This document shows, one piece after another, positions 44,642-53,757 of a stretch of DNA of 64,000 nucleotides. The notes below the pieces were generated by a model, which ran no database searches, was not told the origin of the DNA, and saw only the letters and a program-made list of their open reading frames with translations. The translations under genes were made by a program, and so were the position numbers. The first letter of the stretch is position 1. The number at the start of each line of letters is the position of its first letter. The DNA is taken from the NCBI GenBank assembly GCA_019240475.1, contig JAFAYI010000025.1:1-64000 (forward strand), in the 5' to 3' direction. The DNA comes from Acidobacteriaceae bacterium. Lineage in GTDB: Bacteria; Acidobacteriota; Terriglobia; Bryobacterales; Bryobacteraceae.

Positions 44642-45879
44642 GAGGAATGCAAGACGCCCGCGGAAGGCTCTGTCCGGATCAAGTGAAGGCTGGGATCGAA
44701 GGCAGGCCGCCGAGAGTAGTACCGCGCGGTGAGCTGCTGTTGCACATGCGAGCAATCGGAGGCGCGGCACAGTATGATCGCGCATCCTCCGAATCCCGCG
44801 CCTGTGAGGCGAGCCCCCAGGGCGCCCGCGGCGAGCGCGGTATCGACTAACTCGTCTAGCGCGGGTGAGCTGACGCGGAGTTGGTCGCGAAGGCTCGCGT
44901 GCGAGGCGATCAGCAAGTGCCCGAAAGCGGGAGCGTCTGCCGTGCGCAGCGCGTCGAGCGCCTGTTCGACGCGAGCGCCTTCGCTTGTGACGTGCAGGAA
45001 AGCGCGAGATTCTTCGGGGGTGAGGCGTTCTTCCGCGGCGGCGCGCCGCGCGAGAGCTTCGAGCTGGGACGCGGAGTGTTGCGCAAGCGCGGAGCTGTAA
45101 CAATCGAAGCCGAGAGCGCTGAGGGCGCGAGCGCCCGCGAGGCGGCGCGCATTGTATTCCGCGCGAACCGCGCCCGATTTTTCCGCCGTGGTCATGCTGT
45201 GAGCCGCAAGGAAGCACCAATCAGGCGGCACTGGGATCGGACACAATTGAAACGGCGCGAAGCGGACCAGTAACGCGGACCCTGCGCGGGCGCCGAGCAC
45301 GGCCGCGTGGTCCATGCCTCCGCCTCGGGTGCCGACGAATTGTTCCCCCTCCGGCAGGATGTCGAGCAGTTCGGCTTCTGTGGCGGCGATACGATTGGCC
45401 TCAAGCAGCGCGAGGGTGAACGCTGCGAGTAGCGCCGAAGAGGAGGCGAGCCCCGCCGCGGCGGGAAGGTCGGCGGCGATGGCTGCGTCAATGCCCCGCG
45501 TGATGCGCCAGCGGCTTGAGACCGCCTGCGCGGCGGCCTTAGCATAGTTGACCCAATCGCCCGAGGGACTGGGTTCCAGATCTTTGGCGAGAACGAATTC
45601 ACGCGGTTCATATGCGCCGGCGCTGACGGCGCGCACGCGCATCTCCGGCTGGGGAGTGAAGGCGATCCAGATGCGGCGCTGGATGGCCATGGGCAAAACC
45701 GGCAGATTGTGGTAGTCGATGTGCTCGCCTATGAGGTTGACGCGGCCGGGCACGGAGAAGAGCGAAGGCGCGGCAGATGACCCGGAGAGTTCATGTAAAA
45801 GGCGGAGCGCACGGTCCGCCAGCGGAGAAAGCGAGAGATTGACCAAGATCAATTCAACCAAATTTGCAGAGCAGCGCAT
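44638..45879 (-). CDS. GHMP sugar kinase, galactokinase-like
   Basis: A 413-residue kinase with the galactokinase signature VPGRVNLIGEHIDYH at 43-57, the phosphate-binding GLASSSALLAAFTLA, the GTRGGGMDHAAVLG region and the C-terminal TGAGFGGCAIIL. It phosphorylates a sugar at C1, most simply galactose, although GHMP kinases for arabinose or related sugars share these motifs. The ATG at 45879 starts MRCSANLVELIL; internal TTG codons could be used instead. It is coupled to the nucleotidyltransferase by a four-base overlap. No galT or galE is adjacent. Confidence 0.85.
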   Translation of the reverse strand: MRCSANLVELILVNLSLSPLADRALRLLHELSGSSAAPSLFSVPGRVNLIGEHIDYHNLPVLPMAIQRRIWIAFTPQPEMRVRAVSAGAYEPREFVLAKDLEPSPSGDWVNYAKAAAQAVSSRWRITRGIDAAIAADLPAAAGLASSSALLAAFTLALLEANRIAATEAELLDILPEGEQFVGTRGGGMDHAAVLGARAGSALLVRFAPFQLCPIPVPPDWCFLAAHSMTTAEKSGAVRAEYNARRLAGARALSALGFDCYSSALAQHSASQLEALARRAAAEERLTPEESRAFLHVTSEGARVEQALDALRTADAPAFGHLLIASHASLRDQLRVSSPALDELVDTALAAGALGARLTGAGFGGCAIILCRASDCSHVQQQLTARYYSRRPAFDPSLHLIRTEPSAGVLHSS

Positions 45880-45968
45880 ATACCCCTGTATGCCCGTGGG
45901 GTGATGCCCTTACAACCAGTACCTTGGTTTATGTCGTCGGATTGAGCCGAGCCGCATCTACGAATCAC

Positions 45969-46645
45969 ATGCGGCTAGGGATCGTCTGTTTGCTGGTGAC
46001 GGTTTTCGGCGGAGGAGCTTTCGCCGACGCGCTTCTCTCCGTCAGCGCGACCGCCGGATCGCAACAGTGCGAGCAGTTCTCAGCCGCATCCGCTTCTTGC
46101 GGCGCCGATTCAAGCGTGTATGTGCCTGCCGGGCAGTTCTATTCGCCGGTTTCGGCACAAGGCTATCTGTCTTTTGAGCCAACCGGTTCGCCGGACGGTC
46201 TGGGGCCGTCCACAGTGGGTACGCAGGACTACACCCTGCAGGGCAACTGGAATATGGGGCAGGGGATTGGGCTGGTGGGCCAAGCGGGGATGTCGTTCAT
46301 GGCTACGATCAATCTGCCATCGGATTCCGGGGATTGGGTCTTCTATGGGTGGAGCAGCGACGCGACAGACGACCAGGGCGGCGCGTTGGGCGCCATCGAG
46401 GTCGTCACCAGCAATGGCGATGGATGGATCGGCGGCTCGCCTCTGAATTTGCCATTGCACATGCCCCTGGAAGCCCGTTCTCGGTGACGATCAGCGTGTC
46501 CGATTCAGTGGAAGAATCGGATAGCTCCAATGATTTCTCATTCGAGTTGCGAATGATCGACCCGATCCGAACGCCGGAACCTGCGACGTTGGGAGTCTTA
46601 CTGGTAGGTGTATCCCTACTTTTCCTGTTGAAAAGACCGGAATAG
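45969..46645 (+). pseudogene. PEP-CTERM sorting-domain protein, split by a frameshift
   Basis: The first frame gives a signal peptide (MRLGIVCLLVTVFGGGAFAD) and a beta-rich secreted domain up to GDGWIGGSPLNLP, then runs into a stop at 46485-46487. A second frame, open from before 46440, continues SVTISVSDSVEESDSSNDF and ends in a textbook PEP-CTERM anchor at about 46575-46645: TPEPATLGVLLVGV, a membrane helix, then KR. Both halves make sense only joined by a one-base shift near 46470-46486. It is either a real mutation, a sequencing or assembly error, or recoding; no slippery site is obvious. Exosortase would process the intact protein. Confidence 0.7.
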
Positions 46646-46740
46646 CAGTCTGAAACCGATAATTCTTATCCTCAATTCACACATTTGTACCACCTGCCAT
46701 AAGCAGAGTTAGCTACACTGGTCCAAAAAACCAGATAGGT

Positions 46741-49419
46741 GTGCCTTTGACTAATACATATATTTCCGCCCTTTTAATTGGGCTTACTTCTGTGTCCCTG
46801 CTTACTGTCACGCAGCGGACGACGATGGCTGCTACGCCGTCCACGACCGGCCCCACGTTCTATGTTGCTCCGTGGGGTAACGATGGCAACTCGGGCTCTC
46901 TTCAGGCCCCCTGGGCGACGTTGCATCACGCCTCCTTTCTTCTCCAGCCGGGAGAGACGATCGTGATGCGCGCCGGCTTTTATGTCAACGATTACCTGAT
47001 TGTTCCGTCTGGGGTGACTACGGCTCAACAGCCCATCACGGTCATCGCATATCCGGGCGAAGTTCCGGTTTTGACGGGAGCCGCGCCATGGGGCACCGTG
47101 ATTTCGACTTACTCGCCGCTCCTGGTGGACGGGCTGAATTTTTTCCGGCCGGATACCAACGACGCCGTGGACATCTGGTCGTCTAACGTAACCGTTCAGA
47201 ATTGCACCTTCAAAGAAACAGGCGGCCAGTTCGTGCGGATCAACGGAGTGAGCAATGTAGTTATTCAGAACAATGTGTTCGACACAAACGGGTATATCGA
47301 TACGGACGGCGAGGGGGACGGAATCGTCGTACTAGGGTCGAGCAATATCTTGATTCAGAATAACTACGGCGCAAGAAACGGCCACTATTTCGCCGATGCT
47401 ATTTACAATCCTTCCTTTGGCGCCAGTAAGGATATCGTGATGCGCGATAACACGATTGTGCAGCATTGGGGAGGCGGAATCGGCGAAACCGGCGACGGGT
47501 CGCAAAACATGCTGATCGAGGGAAACCGCATCTCAAACGTCGGAGAGGGCGTCGCCTACATCAAGACCAACCTTCTGTTGAACGCGAGTAACAATATCGT
47601 TCGCAACAACATACTCTCCAACGAGGCAGGTTGGTACGAAAACAACGGCCTTCTACTCGCTGGGCAGAGCAATATAGTAGATTCGAGCGCCGATAACAAC
47701 AGAATTTATAACAATGTTTTTTATCAAATTGGCTACCTGCCGATCTTTCTATCGCAGAGAGAAGACGAGGCCGTCAGTCCGCCGGCCTTCAACTATGTCA
47801 CCAACAACAAAATCGTCAACAACATCCTGTATGAGAACGAGACTCAAGGGTCGATGTTCAATTCGCCGGCTACCTCGATGTATATTTTCGCGGAGACGTA
47901 TCACTCGCCCGATAAACCCTGGCCTTTCTTCCCCTACTACAACTATATTTTTAATAACATCGTGGGGAACGATCCAGGCAATAACCAGGTGGTGCAATAT
48001 TCGACGCCCAGCACCTATTTCGATTGGACCCTAAGTTCGGTGGAATCGGGGTATGGATCGTATGTTTCAGGCAATATCCAGGCGAATCCAGAGTTTCTAA
48101 ATGGGCCCGGTGGAAACTTTCAGCTCGCCGGTTCGTCGCCCGCAATCGACGCGGGAACTCATCTGGCGCATACGACGGCGGCGGGCGCGTCGACGAACGT
48201 TCCTGTCGACGATCCGTACTTTTTCACAAACGGCTTTGGAGTGGTTCCTGGAGACCTTGTGAAGATCGGGCATAATGCGGCCACGGCGGTAACAGCCGTA
48301 AATTACCAGAGCAACGTTCTGACGGTCAGCTCGGAGGTGACCTTCAACCGCGGAGACAATGTAGATCTCGCCAATTACAATGGCTCCGCGCCGGATATGG
48401 GGGCGTTCGAATATAGTTCGTCCGCCCCCCAGATCTTCAACGTTTCGGTTTTGGTTCCGACGGCAACGTCCGCCGCGATCTCATGGACGACGGGAGCTGG
48501 CGCGACCGGTCAGATCGAGTATGGCGCCAGCGCCGCATATACCCAGACTTCGCTGCTCAACGCGAGCCTGTCGACCAATCATGAGATCACGCTCGCAGGG
48601 CTGCAGCCGAATACCACGTATCACTACGCGGTTATCGGCACGGACGAGGCAGGAGGCAGAACCGTATCGTCGGATTCAACATTTAAGACGCCGCAATCGG
48701 CGGGTCCGGTGCTTAGCGCGCCTTCGGTGACCGGCATCGCGCTGGTGGGTAGCGGAAGCTCGGCGACGGCGAACGCAATCATTCAGTGGACGACAAACGA
48801 AGCGGCGACGGCGGAAGTCGTTTACAACTCGGGCCTCTGGCATTGCACGTACTTCAACGAGACGGCAATAAGTAATGCATCAGGAACTACATCGCATAGC
48901 GTAACTCTGACGGGATTGGTTCCCAACGCGACTTACCATTATGCCGTCGAGAGCACCGATAACAGCGGCCGAACGAGTTACTCGCAGGACCTGACATTTA
49001 CGACTCCCGCGGTTACAGCGCCAGGGCCGGTGTTATCGAATATTTCGGTTTCGGCCAGCGCCGGGGCAACCGGCTGGTTCGGGGTCGGCAAGGGCCAAGG
49101 ATTCGCGCCCTCCGGGAAGAGTTGCTGCGGGTATTCGTTCTCGCAGGCTACGATCTCCTGGAGATCGAACGAAGCGGCAACGGCGAATACCGTGCTGCTG
49201 ATACCGATTTCGATCGGCGGCAGCGTGGAAACCATTTCGCTGAACTCCGCGACCCAGGCCGCGGTATCGGGTAATCCGGCGGCGACTACAACCCCGGCGC
49301 TGACCATTTATCAGCTCGCTCCGGCTACGACTTACGAGTACCGGGTGCAAAGCACGGATTCGGCCGGCCACACGACAACCTCGCCGACGTTGCAATTCAC
49401 TACGCCCGCAATCAATTGA
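46741..49419 (+). CDS. Large exported parallel beta-helix protein with fibronectin III-like repeats
   Basis: An 892-residue exoprotein starting with GTG at 46741. The signal peptide spans about 1-31. Residues about 37-100 match the DUF1565-like opening FYVAPWGNDGNSGSLQAPWATL. Residues about 120-490 are a right-handed beta-helix with Asn-rich rungs (NVTVQNCTFKE, NVVIQNNVFDT, NILIQNNYGAR, NIVRNNILSN). About 570-890 holds three FN3-like units, each with an A-x-I-x-W-x-T/S-N-E-A-A-T strand and an L-x-P-x-T-x-Y-x-Y/R strand. Such proteins bind or degrade polysaccharides; no catalytic lyase motif is evident. CTGGT/ACCAG hairpin bases lie just before the start. Confidence 0.82.
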   Translation: MPLTNTYISALLIGLTSVSLLTVTQRTTMAATPSTTGPTFYVAPWGNDGNSGSLQAPWATLHHASFLLQPGETIVMRAGFYVNDYLIVPSGVTTAQQPITVIAYPGEVPVLTGAAPWGTVISTYSPLLVDGLNFFRPDTNDAVDIWSSNVTVQNCTFKETGGQFVRINGVSNVVIQNNVFDTNGYIDTDGEGDGIVVLGSSNILIQNNYGARNGHYFADAIYNPSFGASKDIVMRDNTIVQHWGGGIGETGDGSQNMLIEGNRISNVGEGVAYIKTNLLLNASNNIVRNNILSNEAGWYENNGLLLAGQSNIVDSSADNNRIYNNVFYQIGYLPIFLSQREDEAVSPPAFNYVTNNKIVNNILYENETQGSMFNSPATSMYIFAETYHSPDKPWPFFPYYNYIFNNIVGNDPGNNQVVQYSTPSTYFDWTLSSVESGYGSYVSGNIQANPEFLNGPGGNFQLAGSSPAIDAGTHLAHTTAAGASTNVPVDDPYFFTNGFGVVPGDLVKIGHNAATAVTAVNYQSNVLTVSSEVTFNRGDNVDLANYNGSAPDMGAFEYSSSAPQIFNVSVLVPTATSAAISWTTGAGATGQIEYGASAAYTQTSLLNASLSTNHEITLAGLQPNTTYHYAVIGTDEAGGRTVSSDSTFKTPQSAGPVLSAPSVTGIALVGSGSSATANAIIQWTTNEAATAEVVYNSGLWHCTYFNETAISNASGTTSHSVTLTGLVPNATYHYAVESTDNSGRTSYSQDLTFTTPAVTAPGPVLSNISVSASAGATGWFGVGKGQGFAPSGKSCCGYSFSQATISWRSNEAATANTVLLIPISIGGSVETISLNSATQAAVSGNPAATTTPALTIYQLAPATTYEYRVQSTDSAGHTTTSPTLQFTTPAIN

Positions 49420-49526
49420 GGTAGGCGTCAGGCGAGAGGGCGCAGCGCGGCCTCGGAGCGGTTAAGCAGCAGGCGCAGCCGGTCGATCCGGCAAGGTGTC
49501 TCGAAGGCGTGGTAGACAGTTGCTAT

Positions 49527-49946
49527 ATGAGCCACACTCGCAGAGATCTGGGCCTGCTGCTACCCGCGCTGTTCGCGGCGTCAAGAGCCAAGGCCGAACT
49601 TTCCGAACTGCCTTCGAAGTGCTACGCCTTCGACGAGCTGCCGGTAGAGAAACATGCGAATCAAATGGAAACGCGCAACGTTTTCCGGGGCAGAACGCAT
49701 ACCGGATGCCCGCTCGCAATGCATATCAGTACGCTTCCCGCGGGGCAGATGCCGCACCCGCCGCATCATCACACGCATGAGGAGATGATGCTGGTGAAAG
49801 ATGGCGTCCTCGAATTCACGATCGCCGGCAAAACGTGCAGGGTGAAGCCCGGTTCGGTTGTATACATCAATTCGAATGAAGAGCACGGGATGAAAAATAT
49901 CGGCGAAACATCGGCGCAATATTTTGTGATTGAGATAGGCGCGTGA
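49527..49946 (+). CDS. Exported cupin-domain protein
   Basis: A 139-residue single-domain cupin. The N-terminus MSHTRRDLGLLLPALFAASRAKA looks like a short Tat signal. The metal-binding cupin motif 1 is HPPHHHTHEEMMLVKDG and motif 2 is GSVVYINSNEEHGM, keeping the His/Glu ligands. It begins with ATG at 49527; a GTG at 49509 is an alternative. Cupins of this size include sugar-binding sensors and small oxygenases, so the role cannot be narrowed down. It is downstream of the beta-helix exoprotein but separated by 107 bases without recognisable features. Confidence 0.8.
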   Translation: MSHTRRDLGLLLPALFAASRAKAELSELPSKCYAFDELPVEKHANQMETRNVFRGRTHTGCPLAMHISTLPAGQMPHPPHHHTHEEMMLVKDGVLEFTIAGKTCRVKPGSVVYINSNEEHGMKNIGETSAQYFVIEIGA

Positions 49947-49966
49947 GTGGCCGGGTGGAACGAGCG

Positions 49967-50043
49967 TGGTGGGCCCTAGAGAACTCGAATCTCTGACCTC
50001 TACCGTGTCAAGGTAGCGCTCTAACCAACTGAGCTAAGGGCCC
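49967..50043 (-). tRNA. tRNA-Val (anticodon GAC)
   Basis: On the minus strand a full cloverleaf can be folded: acceptor GGGCCCT/AGGGCCC, D arm GCTC-AGTTGGTTA-GAGC, anticodon stem CTACC/GGTAG with loop TTGACAC (anticodon GAC), variable AGGTC, T arm AGAGA-TTCGAGT-TCTCT. The discriminator A is followed by an encoded CCA (49967-49969). All stems pair without mismatch. Confidence 0.95.
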
Positions 50044-50159
50044 GAACACTCCAACGATAGCATGCGCTCGCGGCCGCTTTCACAAAGATGTAAGTGACTG
50101 GATTTAGCTACCGAACGGGCGGCGGCCCGAGCGCATTCAAACTGCCACGCTTCGAACCT

Positions 50160-50858
50160 TCAAGGCTTCACGGCGATTACGGAATAATTCTTGCATTGTC
50201 CGGCGTCCGTGAATTTGGCCGAGCAGTCCAGGCGCGAGTAAAAGCGCGCGAGGATGGCCGAGACCGGACGGAACAGGACCGCTACCGCGCTTCCAACCGC
50301 GCCTCTGAGCCCGCCCCCATTTGGCGCGAGCCGCCGCGGCAAACTGCGGGAAGCCACATCGAGCTGATACGCAAGAGTGCCGAAGTACCCTTCGAGTTCG
50401 CCAATCTCTTCAATCTGAAATCCCGCATCTTCAAAGAGCCGCCTGAGACCGAAACGGGTGTAGCGGAAGTAATCGTACGGCTGCATATGCTCTTCGTAGA
50501 AGAGCGGCGTGGTCAACCACAACCTGCATCCCGGCTTCAGTACGCGAAACAATTCACCGAGCACCGCGGCCGGCTGCGGAACGTGCTCTAACAACTGTGT
50601 CGACAGAATCAAGTCAAAGCGGTTGCCTTTAACCGGCAGAGACGCGATATCGCCCTTGTATGTAGCGTCGCCGGCAGTGTCGGCTGATTCGTACTTAAGA
50701 TGCCCAAACAGCGAGCGGTATGGCGTGCTCTCGCCAGCCCCTGCGTCGAGAATCAGCGAGCCCGGCGGAACGCTAGCCGCCGCGCGGCGGATAAATTGCT
50801 CCAGATATACGCGGCTGCTATTTATGTAAGGACCGAGCACTGCTTCAAGCGCAGACAT
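50160..50858 (-). CDS. Class I SAM-dependent methyltransferase
   Basis: A 232-residue Methyltransf_11-type enzyme. The SAM-binding motif I is LILDAGAGESTPY, the acidic residue of motif II is in YESADTAG, and motif IV is DLILSTQLLEHVPQP, followed by LKPGCRLWLTTPLF. The segment FRYTRFGLRRLFEDAGFQIEEI is typical of enzymes acting near cell-surface glycan clusters, but the substrate is unknown. GAGG precedes the ATG at 50858. It lies 72 bases after the 619-residue gene on the same strand and may share its transcript. Confidence 0.85.
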   Translation of the reverse strand: MSALEAVLGPYINSSRVYLEQFIRRAAASVPPGSLILDAGAGESTPYRSLFGHLKYESADTAGDATYKGDIASLPVKGNRFDLILSTQLLEHVPQPAAVLGELFRVLKPGCRLWLTTPLFYEEHMQPYDYFRYTRFGLRRLFEDAGFQIEEIGELEGYFGTLAYQLDVASRSLPRRLAPNGGGLRGAVGSAVAVLFRPVSAILARFYSRLDCSAKFTDAGQCKNYSVIAVKP

Positions 50859-50930
50859 GGACCTCTATTAAAGCAGATGAGAGTTCCCGAGTCTCTTGCA
50901 CCCGAGTTTGCGTTCTCTTCTTCGAGGGAA

Positions 50931-52790
50931 TCACCAGATATATTCCTTGGCGTGTTCCCGGCGTTCATGGCTATCGAGCACATGCACGACGCGAATCTTC
51001 TTGAGCTTGGCGGGCGATAACTGGCCAAGCGGAATATAGATAATTTTCCGATTCAAGCGAGCCGCCAACTGGCGGAACATACTGCGCGGGGGCTTCGCGG
51101 CGACGTAGACGACGTGGCGCTCCATGGAGTAATCGAGCGCGGCCATCAACAGGCGCTCGGCCTTGGTCTCGGCCATCTCGTAATCGCTATCGCTCCAGAC
51201 GTCGTACATACGGCGCGGCGGCAGCGTCATCAGCAGACCGCCATATTCGGCGCGGCCGATTCCAGGGCCGACGATGTGATCGAACGGATATGTGGAATAG
51301 AACGCCATGTCCGATTCGTTCTGGTGTTCGCCGAGCCAGGTAGTCAGATATGGATACCGATCGGCTTTGTCTTCGTCGAAGATGATGAGGATCGCGCCTG
51401 TTTCGCCGGAAAATTTGCCTAACTCCCGCACATAAAGCCGCTGTTCGTGCCAGTTGCGAATGGTCTCGCGCAGATCGATGCCGTCCAATACGGAGGTTGT
51501 GAAAGGCTCCACGCGCGAGCGCTCTTCGGAAAGCATGGATTTTGCGTAGCGCTTCAGAAAGAGCCCGTAGCTCTCGATCACCAGATCTTCGGGAGGATAG
51601 GAGCAGATGGACGCGCCGGTGGTCTGGCGCGCCCACTCGCCTTTGGCCTTTTCGCGTTTGCGCCGCTTTAGCCCGGACGGCTTCAGCATCTGTTTCATGC
51701 GCGGCAGCCGCCTCCGAATCCGCAGCTTGCGGGTGCGCAGCCATACTTCATCGCCCGATAAATTCAGCGTCTCGACAGGAGGATCTTCGGTGCGCTGGAC
51801 GGAAAAACGATTGGCCATCTGCCAGACTTCGTAGGCGAAGTTATCGTCGACGATGGAGCGAGCCCCAAGCGCCAGATCATAGACGCCCGGCAGCAGGCGT
51901 TGATCGAGCACGGCGAGGTTGCGGGTGAACTTGGCGAGGGCCAGGCGCTGCCAGGGCTGCATGCGGTCGCCGGTATTGATCGCATATTCTTGTTCCGCAT
52001 CGCGCAGAAGAGCGAGTTGCCAGCGGCGGCGGTCGATGGCGGGGATCTTTGGCTCGGCGCGGATCTCCTCGTACCGCTCCTGAAAGTAGGGCGCTTCGCT
52101 GGTGACTTCCGCAAGACATTCGGGGTGGAGGTTGAAGAGCTCGGCGCGATGAAAAAGGCGCGCGCGTGGCGCAGGCTTCTCCTCTTGCGGGACCTCCATG
52201 GCGTCCAGCAGCGGGTCCAGGAGGTTCAGGGAAACGACTACGCAGATGGAAGCGAGCGGATCCGCGCCTTGCAGCTTCCTCGCCATGGCGGCTGCGTGCG
52301 CGTCCAGTTCCGGCGAGCGCGGCTGCGGAAAAACTCGATACGCCTCCACGTACCGTTCCATGCCGATAAGCTCGACGGCGTATGGCTCGGGATACGTGTC
52401 GTTGAGATGCGGACGCTCGTGCGTAGCGGGCTCCAGAAAGACAGTGGCGGCGCCGATCTCGCCCGCTGTGCGAAGGGCCTCTACGAAAGGGTCGGCGGGT
52501 TCGATTGGTATATAGGTTGCGCGCTCCTGGTCCCCGCTGTCCTCCGGAATCAAAATGACGGACATGCGCGGGAGGCGATCCAACGCTGCGCGGTAGCGCG
52601 CTTCAAGCGACGAGGGAAGCTCAACGGCGACGACTCGCGGGCGGTGTTCAAGCAGGTAATTGCGTACGCGCGAGGCGAACTCGATCCGGCCGGGGACGAC
52701 GGGAAAATAGATGAGATTCGAGCGGCGGATAGAGCCCGCGTCGGCCGGTTCTTCCAGCCCGAATTCTTCCGGCGCGAATTCTTTCGGCAT
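50931..52790 (-). CDS. Unrecognised 619-residue protein coupled to a MoxR ATPase
   Basis: I cannot name this family with confidence. No signal peptide or membrane helix is seen. The N-terminal 30-200 region has an alpha/beta pattern with LIYFPVVPGRIEF and HRPRVVAVELPSSLEARY, which recalls TraB/ChaN-like or DUF5682-type proteins that are reported beside MoxR ATPases. A very basic stretch follows at 351-384 (RTRKLRIRRRLPRM, GLKRRKREKAKG), possibly for nucleic acid or membrane contact. The C-terminal third includes GAILIIFDEDKADRYPY, FDHIVGPGIGRAEYGG and a final RVVHVLDSHERREHAKEY. It starts three bases after the MoxR gene, so the two almost surely work together. Confidence 0.6.
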   Translation of the reverse strand: MPKEFAPEEFGLEEPADAGSIRRSNLIYFPVVPGRIEFASRVRNYLLEHRPRVVAVELPSSLEARYRAALDRLPRMSVILIPEDSGDQERATYIPIEPADPFVEALRTAGEIGAATVFLEPATHERPHLNDTYPEPYAVELIGMERYVEAYRVFPQPRSPELDAHAAAMARKLQGADPLASICVVVSLNLLDPLLDAMEVPQEEKPAPRARLFHRAELFNLHPECLAEVTSEAPYFQERYEEIRAEPKIPAIDRRRWQLALLRDAEQEYAINTGDRMQPWQRLALAKFTRNLAVLDQRLLPGVYDLALGARSIVDDNFAYEVWQMANRFSVQRTEDPPVETLNLSGDEVWLRTRKLRIRRRLPRMKQMLKPSGLKRRKREKAKGEWARQTTGASICSYPPEDLVIESYGLFLKRYAKSMLSEERSRVEPFTTSVLDGIDLRETIRNWHEQRLYVRELGKFSGETGAILIIFDEDKADRYPYLTTWLGEHQNESDMAFYSTYPFDHIVGPGIGRAEYGGLLMTLPPRRMYDVWSDSDYEMAETKAERLLMAALDYSMERHVVYVAAKPPRSMFRQLAARLNRKIIYIPLGQLSPAKLKKIRVVHVLDSHERREHAKEYIW

Positions 52791-52793
52791 AGC

Positions 52794-53615
52794 TTAACGG
52801 CGTACGCTGTAGCGGCCCGCTTCTTCGCCCAGGACGGCGCGCACCGCCGCTTGCAGCAGCAGCCGATGCGGCTGGCCCGTTTCCGCGTTCAGCTTCAGGG
52901 CATAACGCGCGATGTTGATGCCGTCGCGAACGGTGTAGCTTTCGTCGGCGGCATGCGCCTGCTGCAGAAAATCCGTCACGTATTGCAAGACGTCGTCGGG
53001 AGAGAACGGAAGGTTTTCGCGCAGGATGGCAAGCTCTTCCGCCCGCTCCGGAAAATCTATGAGGATCTGGGGTTGCAGGCGCGAATGAATGTACTCGGGC
53101 AGATCGAAGGTGGAGGAATCGTCGTTCATCGTCGCGGCCAGGCGAAAATTCTTGTGCGCGCGAATCTTCACGCCCGCCACGATCGATTCCACATAGCGGC
53201 GGTTATCGAGCAGCGGCGCGAGGCTCGCCCAGCTCTTTTCGCTCATGCGATTCCCTTCGTCGAGCACCGCGACTCCGCCGCGGATCATGGCGGTCAGCAG
53301 GGGAGAAGCTACATACTTCAGTTGGGACACGCCCTCGACAACCGGTGTGATGAGCAAATCTTCGGGGCGGGTATCGACGGTCGCCTGCATGATATAGACT
53401 TCGCGGCCGAGCCGCTTGCCGGCGGCATAGGCCATCGTCGTCTTGCCGACGCCCGGCTTGCCCAAAAGGCGCGGGTTCATGGGGACGTCCCGATCGTCTA
53501 TGACCATCCAGGCCGCCATCAACTGCCGCATGGTCTCTTCTTGTCCCACCCAGGTGACGTTTAATTCGTCCGGATGCGCAAGGTGCAGTTCGATGCCTTC
53601 TATGGAAACCTTCAT
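52794..53615 (-). CDS. MoxR-type AAA+ ATPase
   Basis: A 273-residue AAA+ ATPase of the MoxR/dynein-midasin group, chaperone-like machines that remodel partner proteins. Walker A is LGKPGVGKTT (Lys58), Walker B VAVLDEGNRMS (Asp119, Glu120), and the sensor/Asn region is RLAATMNDD. The family's usual arginine-finger region IHSRLQPQILIDFPE follows. MoxR genes normally neighbour a VWA-domain gene; here none is present, and the partner is the unrecognised 619-residue protein three bases downstream. It faces a divergent pair of membrane proteins across a 142-base gap. Confidence 0.88.
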   Translation of the reverse strand: MKVSIEGIELHLAHPDELNVTWVGQEETMRQLMAAWMVIDDRDVPMNPRLLGKPGVGKTTMAYAAGKRLGREVYIMQATVDTRPEDLLITPVVEGVSQLKYVASPLLTAMIRGGVAVLDEGNRMSEKSWASLAPLLDNRRYVESIVAGVKIRAHKNFRLAATMNDDSSTFDLPEYIHSRLQPQILIDFPERAEELAILRENLPFSPDDVLQYVTDFLQQAHAADESYTVRDGINIARYALKLNAETGQPHRLLLQAAVRAVLGEEAGRYSVRR

Positions 53616-53757
53616 TATTTATGTGTGAACCCCGCCTGCGTGGACCCGTCCGGATGCCCGGCTTGAGAACAATTCCGGGACCACTTACTTATTCATCGTA
53701 GAATGAGACCAGCGGACAGGGGATGTTTCCCGTGGTGCGCGTATATTGCCCCGAAGC

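Noticed and set aside
49967..50043. tRNA-Val as an integration site of a mobile element
   Set aside because: No integrase, no direct repeat of the tRNA 3' end and no compositional break in the flanks.
51900..53564. 554-codon open frame antisense to the MoxR pair
   Set aside because: It spans two real genes and their junction, lacks motifs, and the MoxR Walker motifs are on the minus strand.
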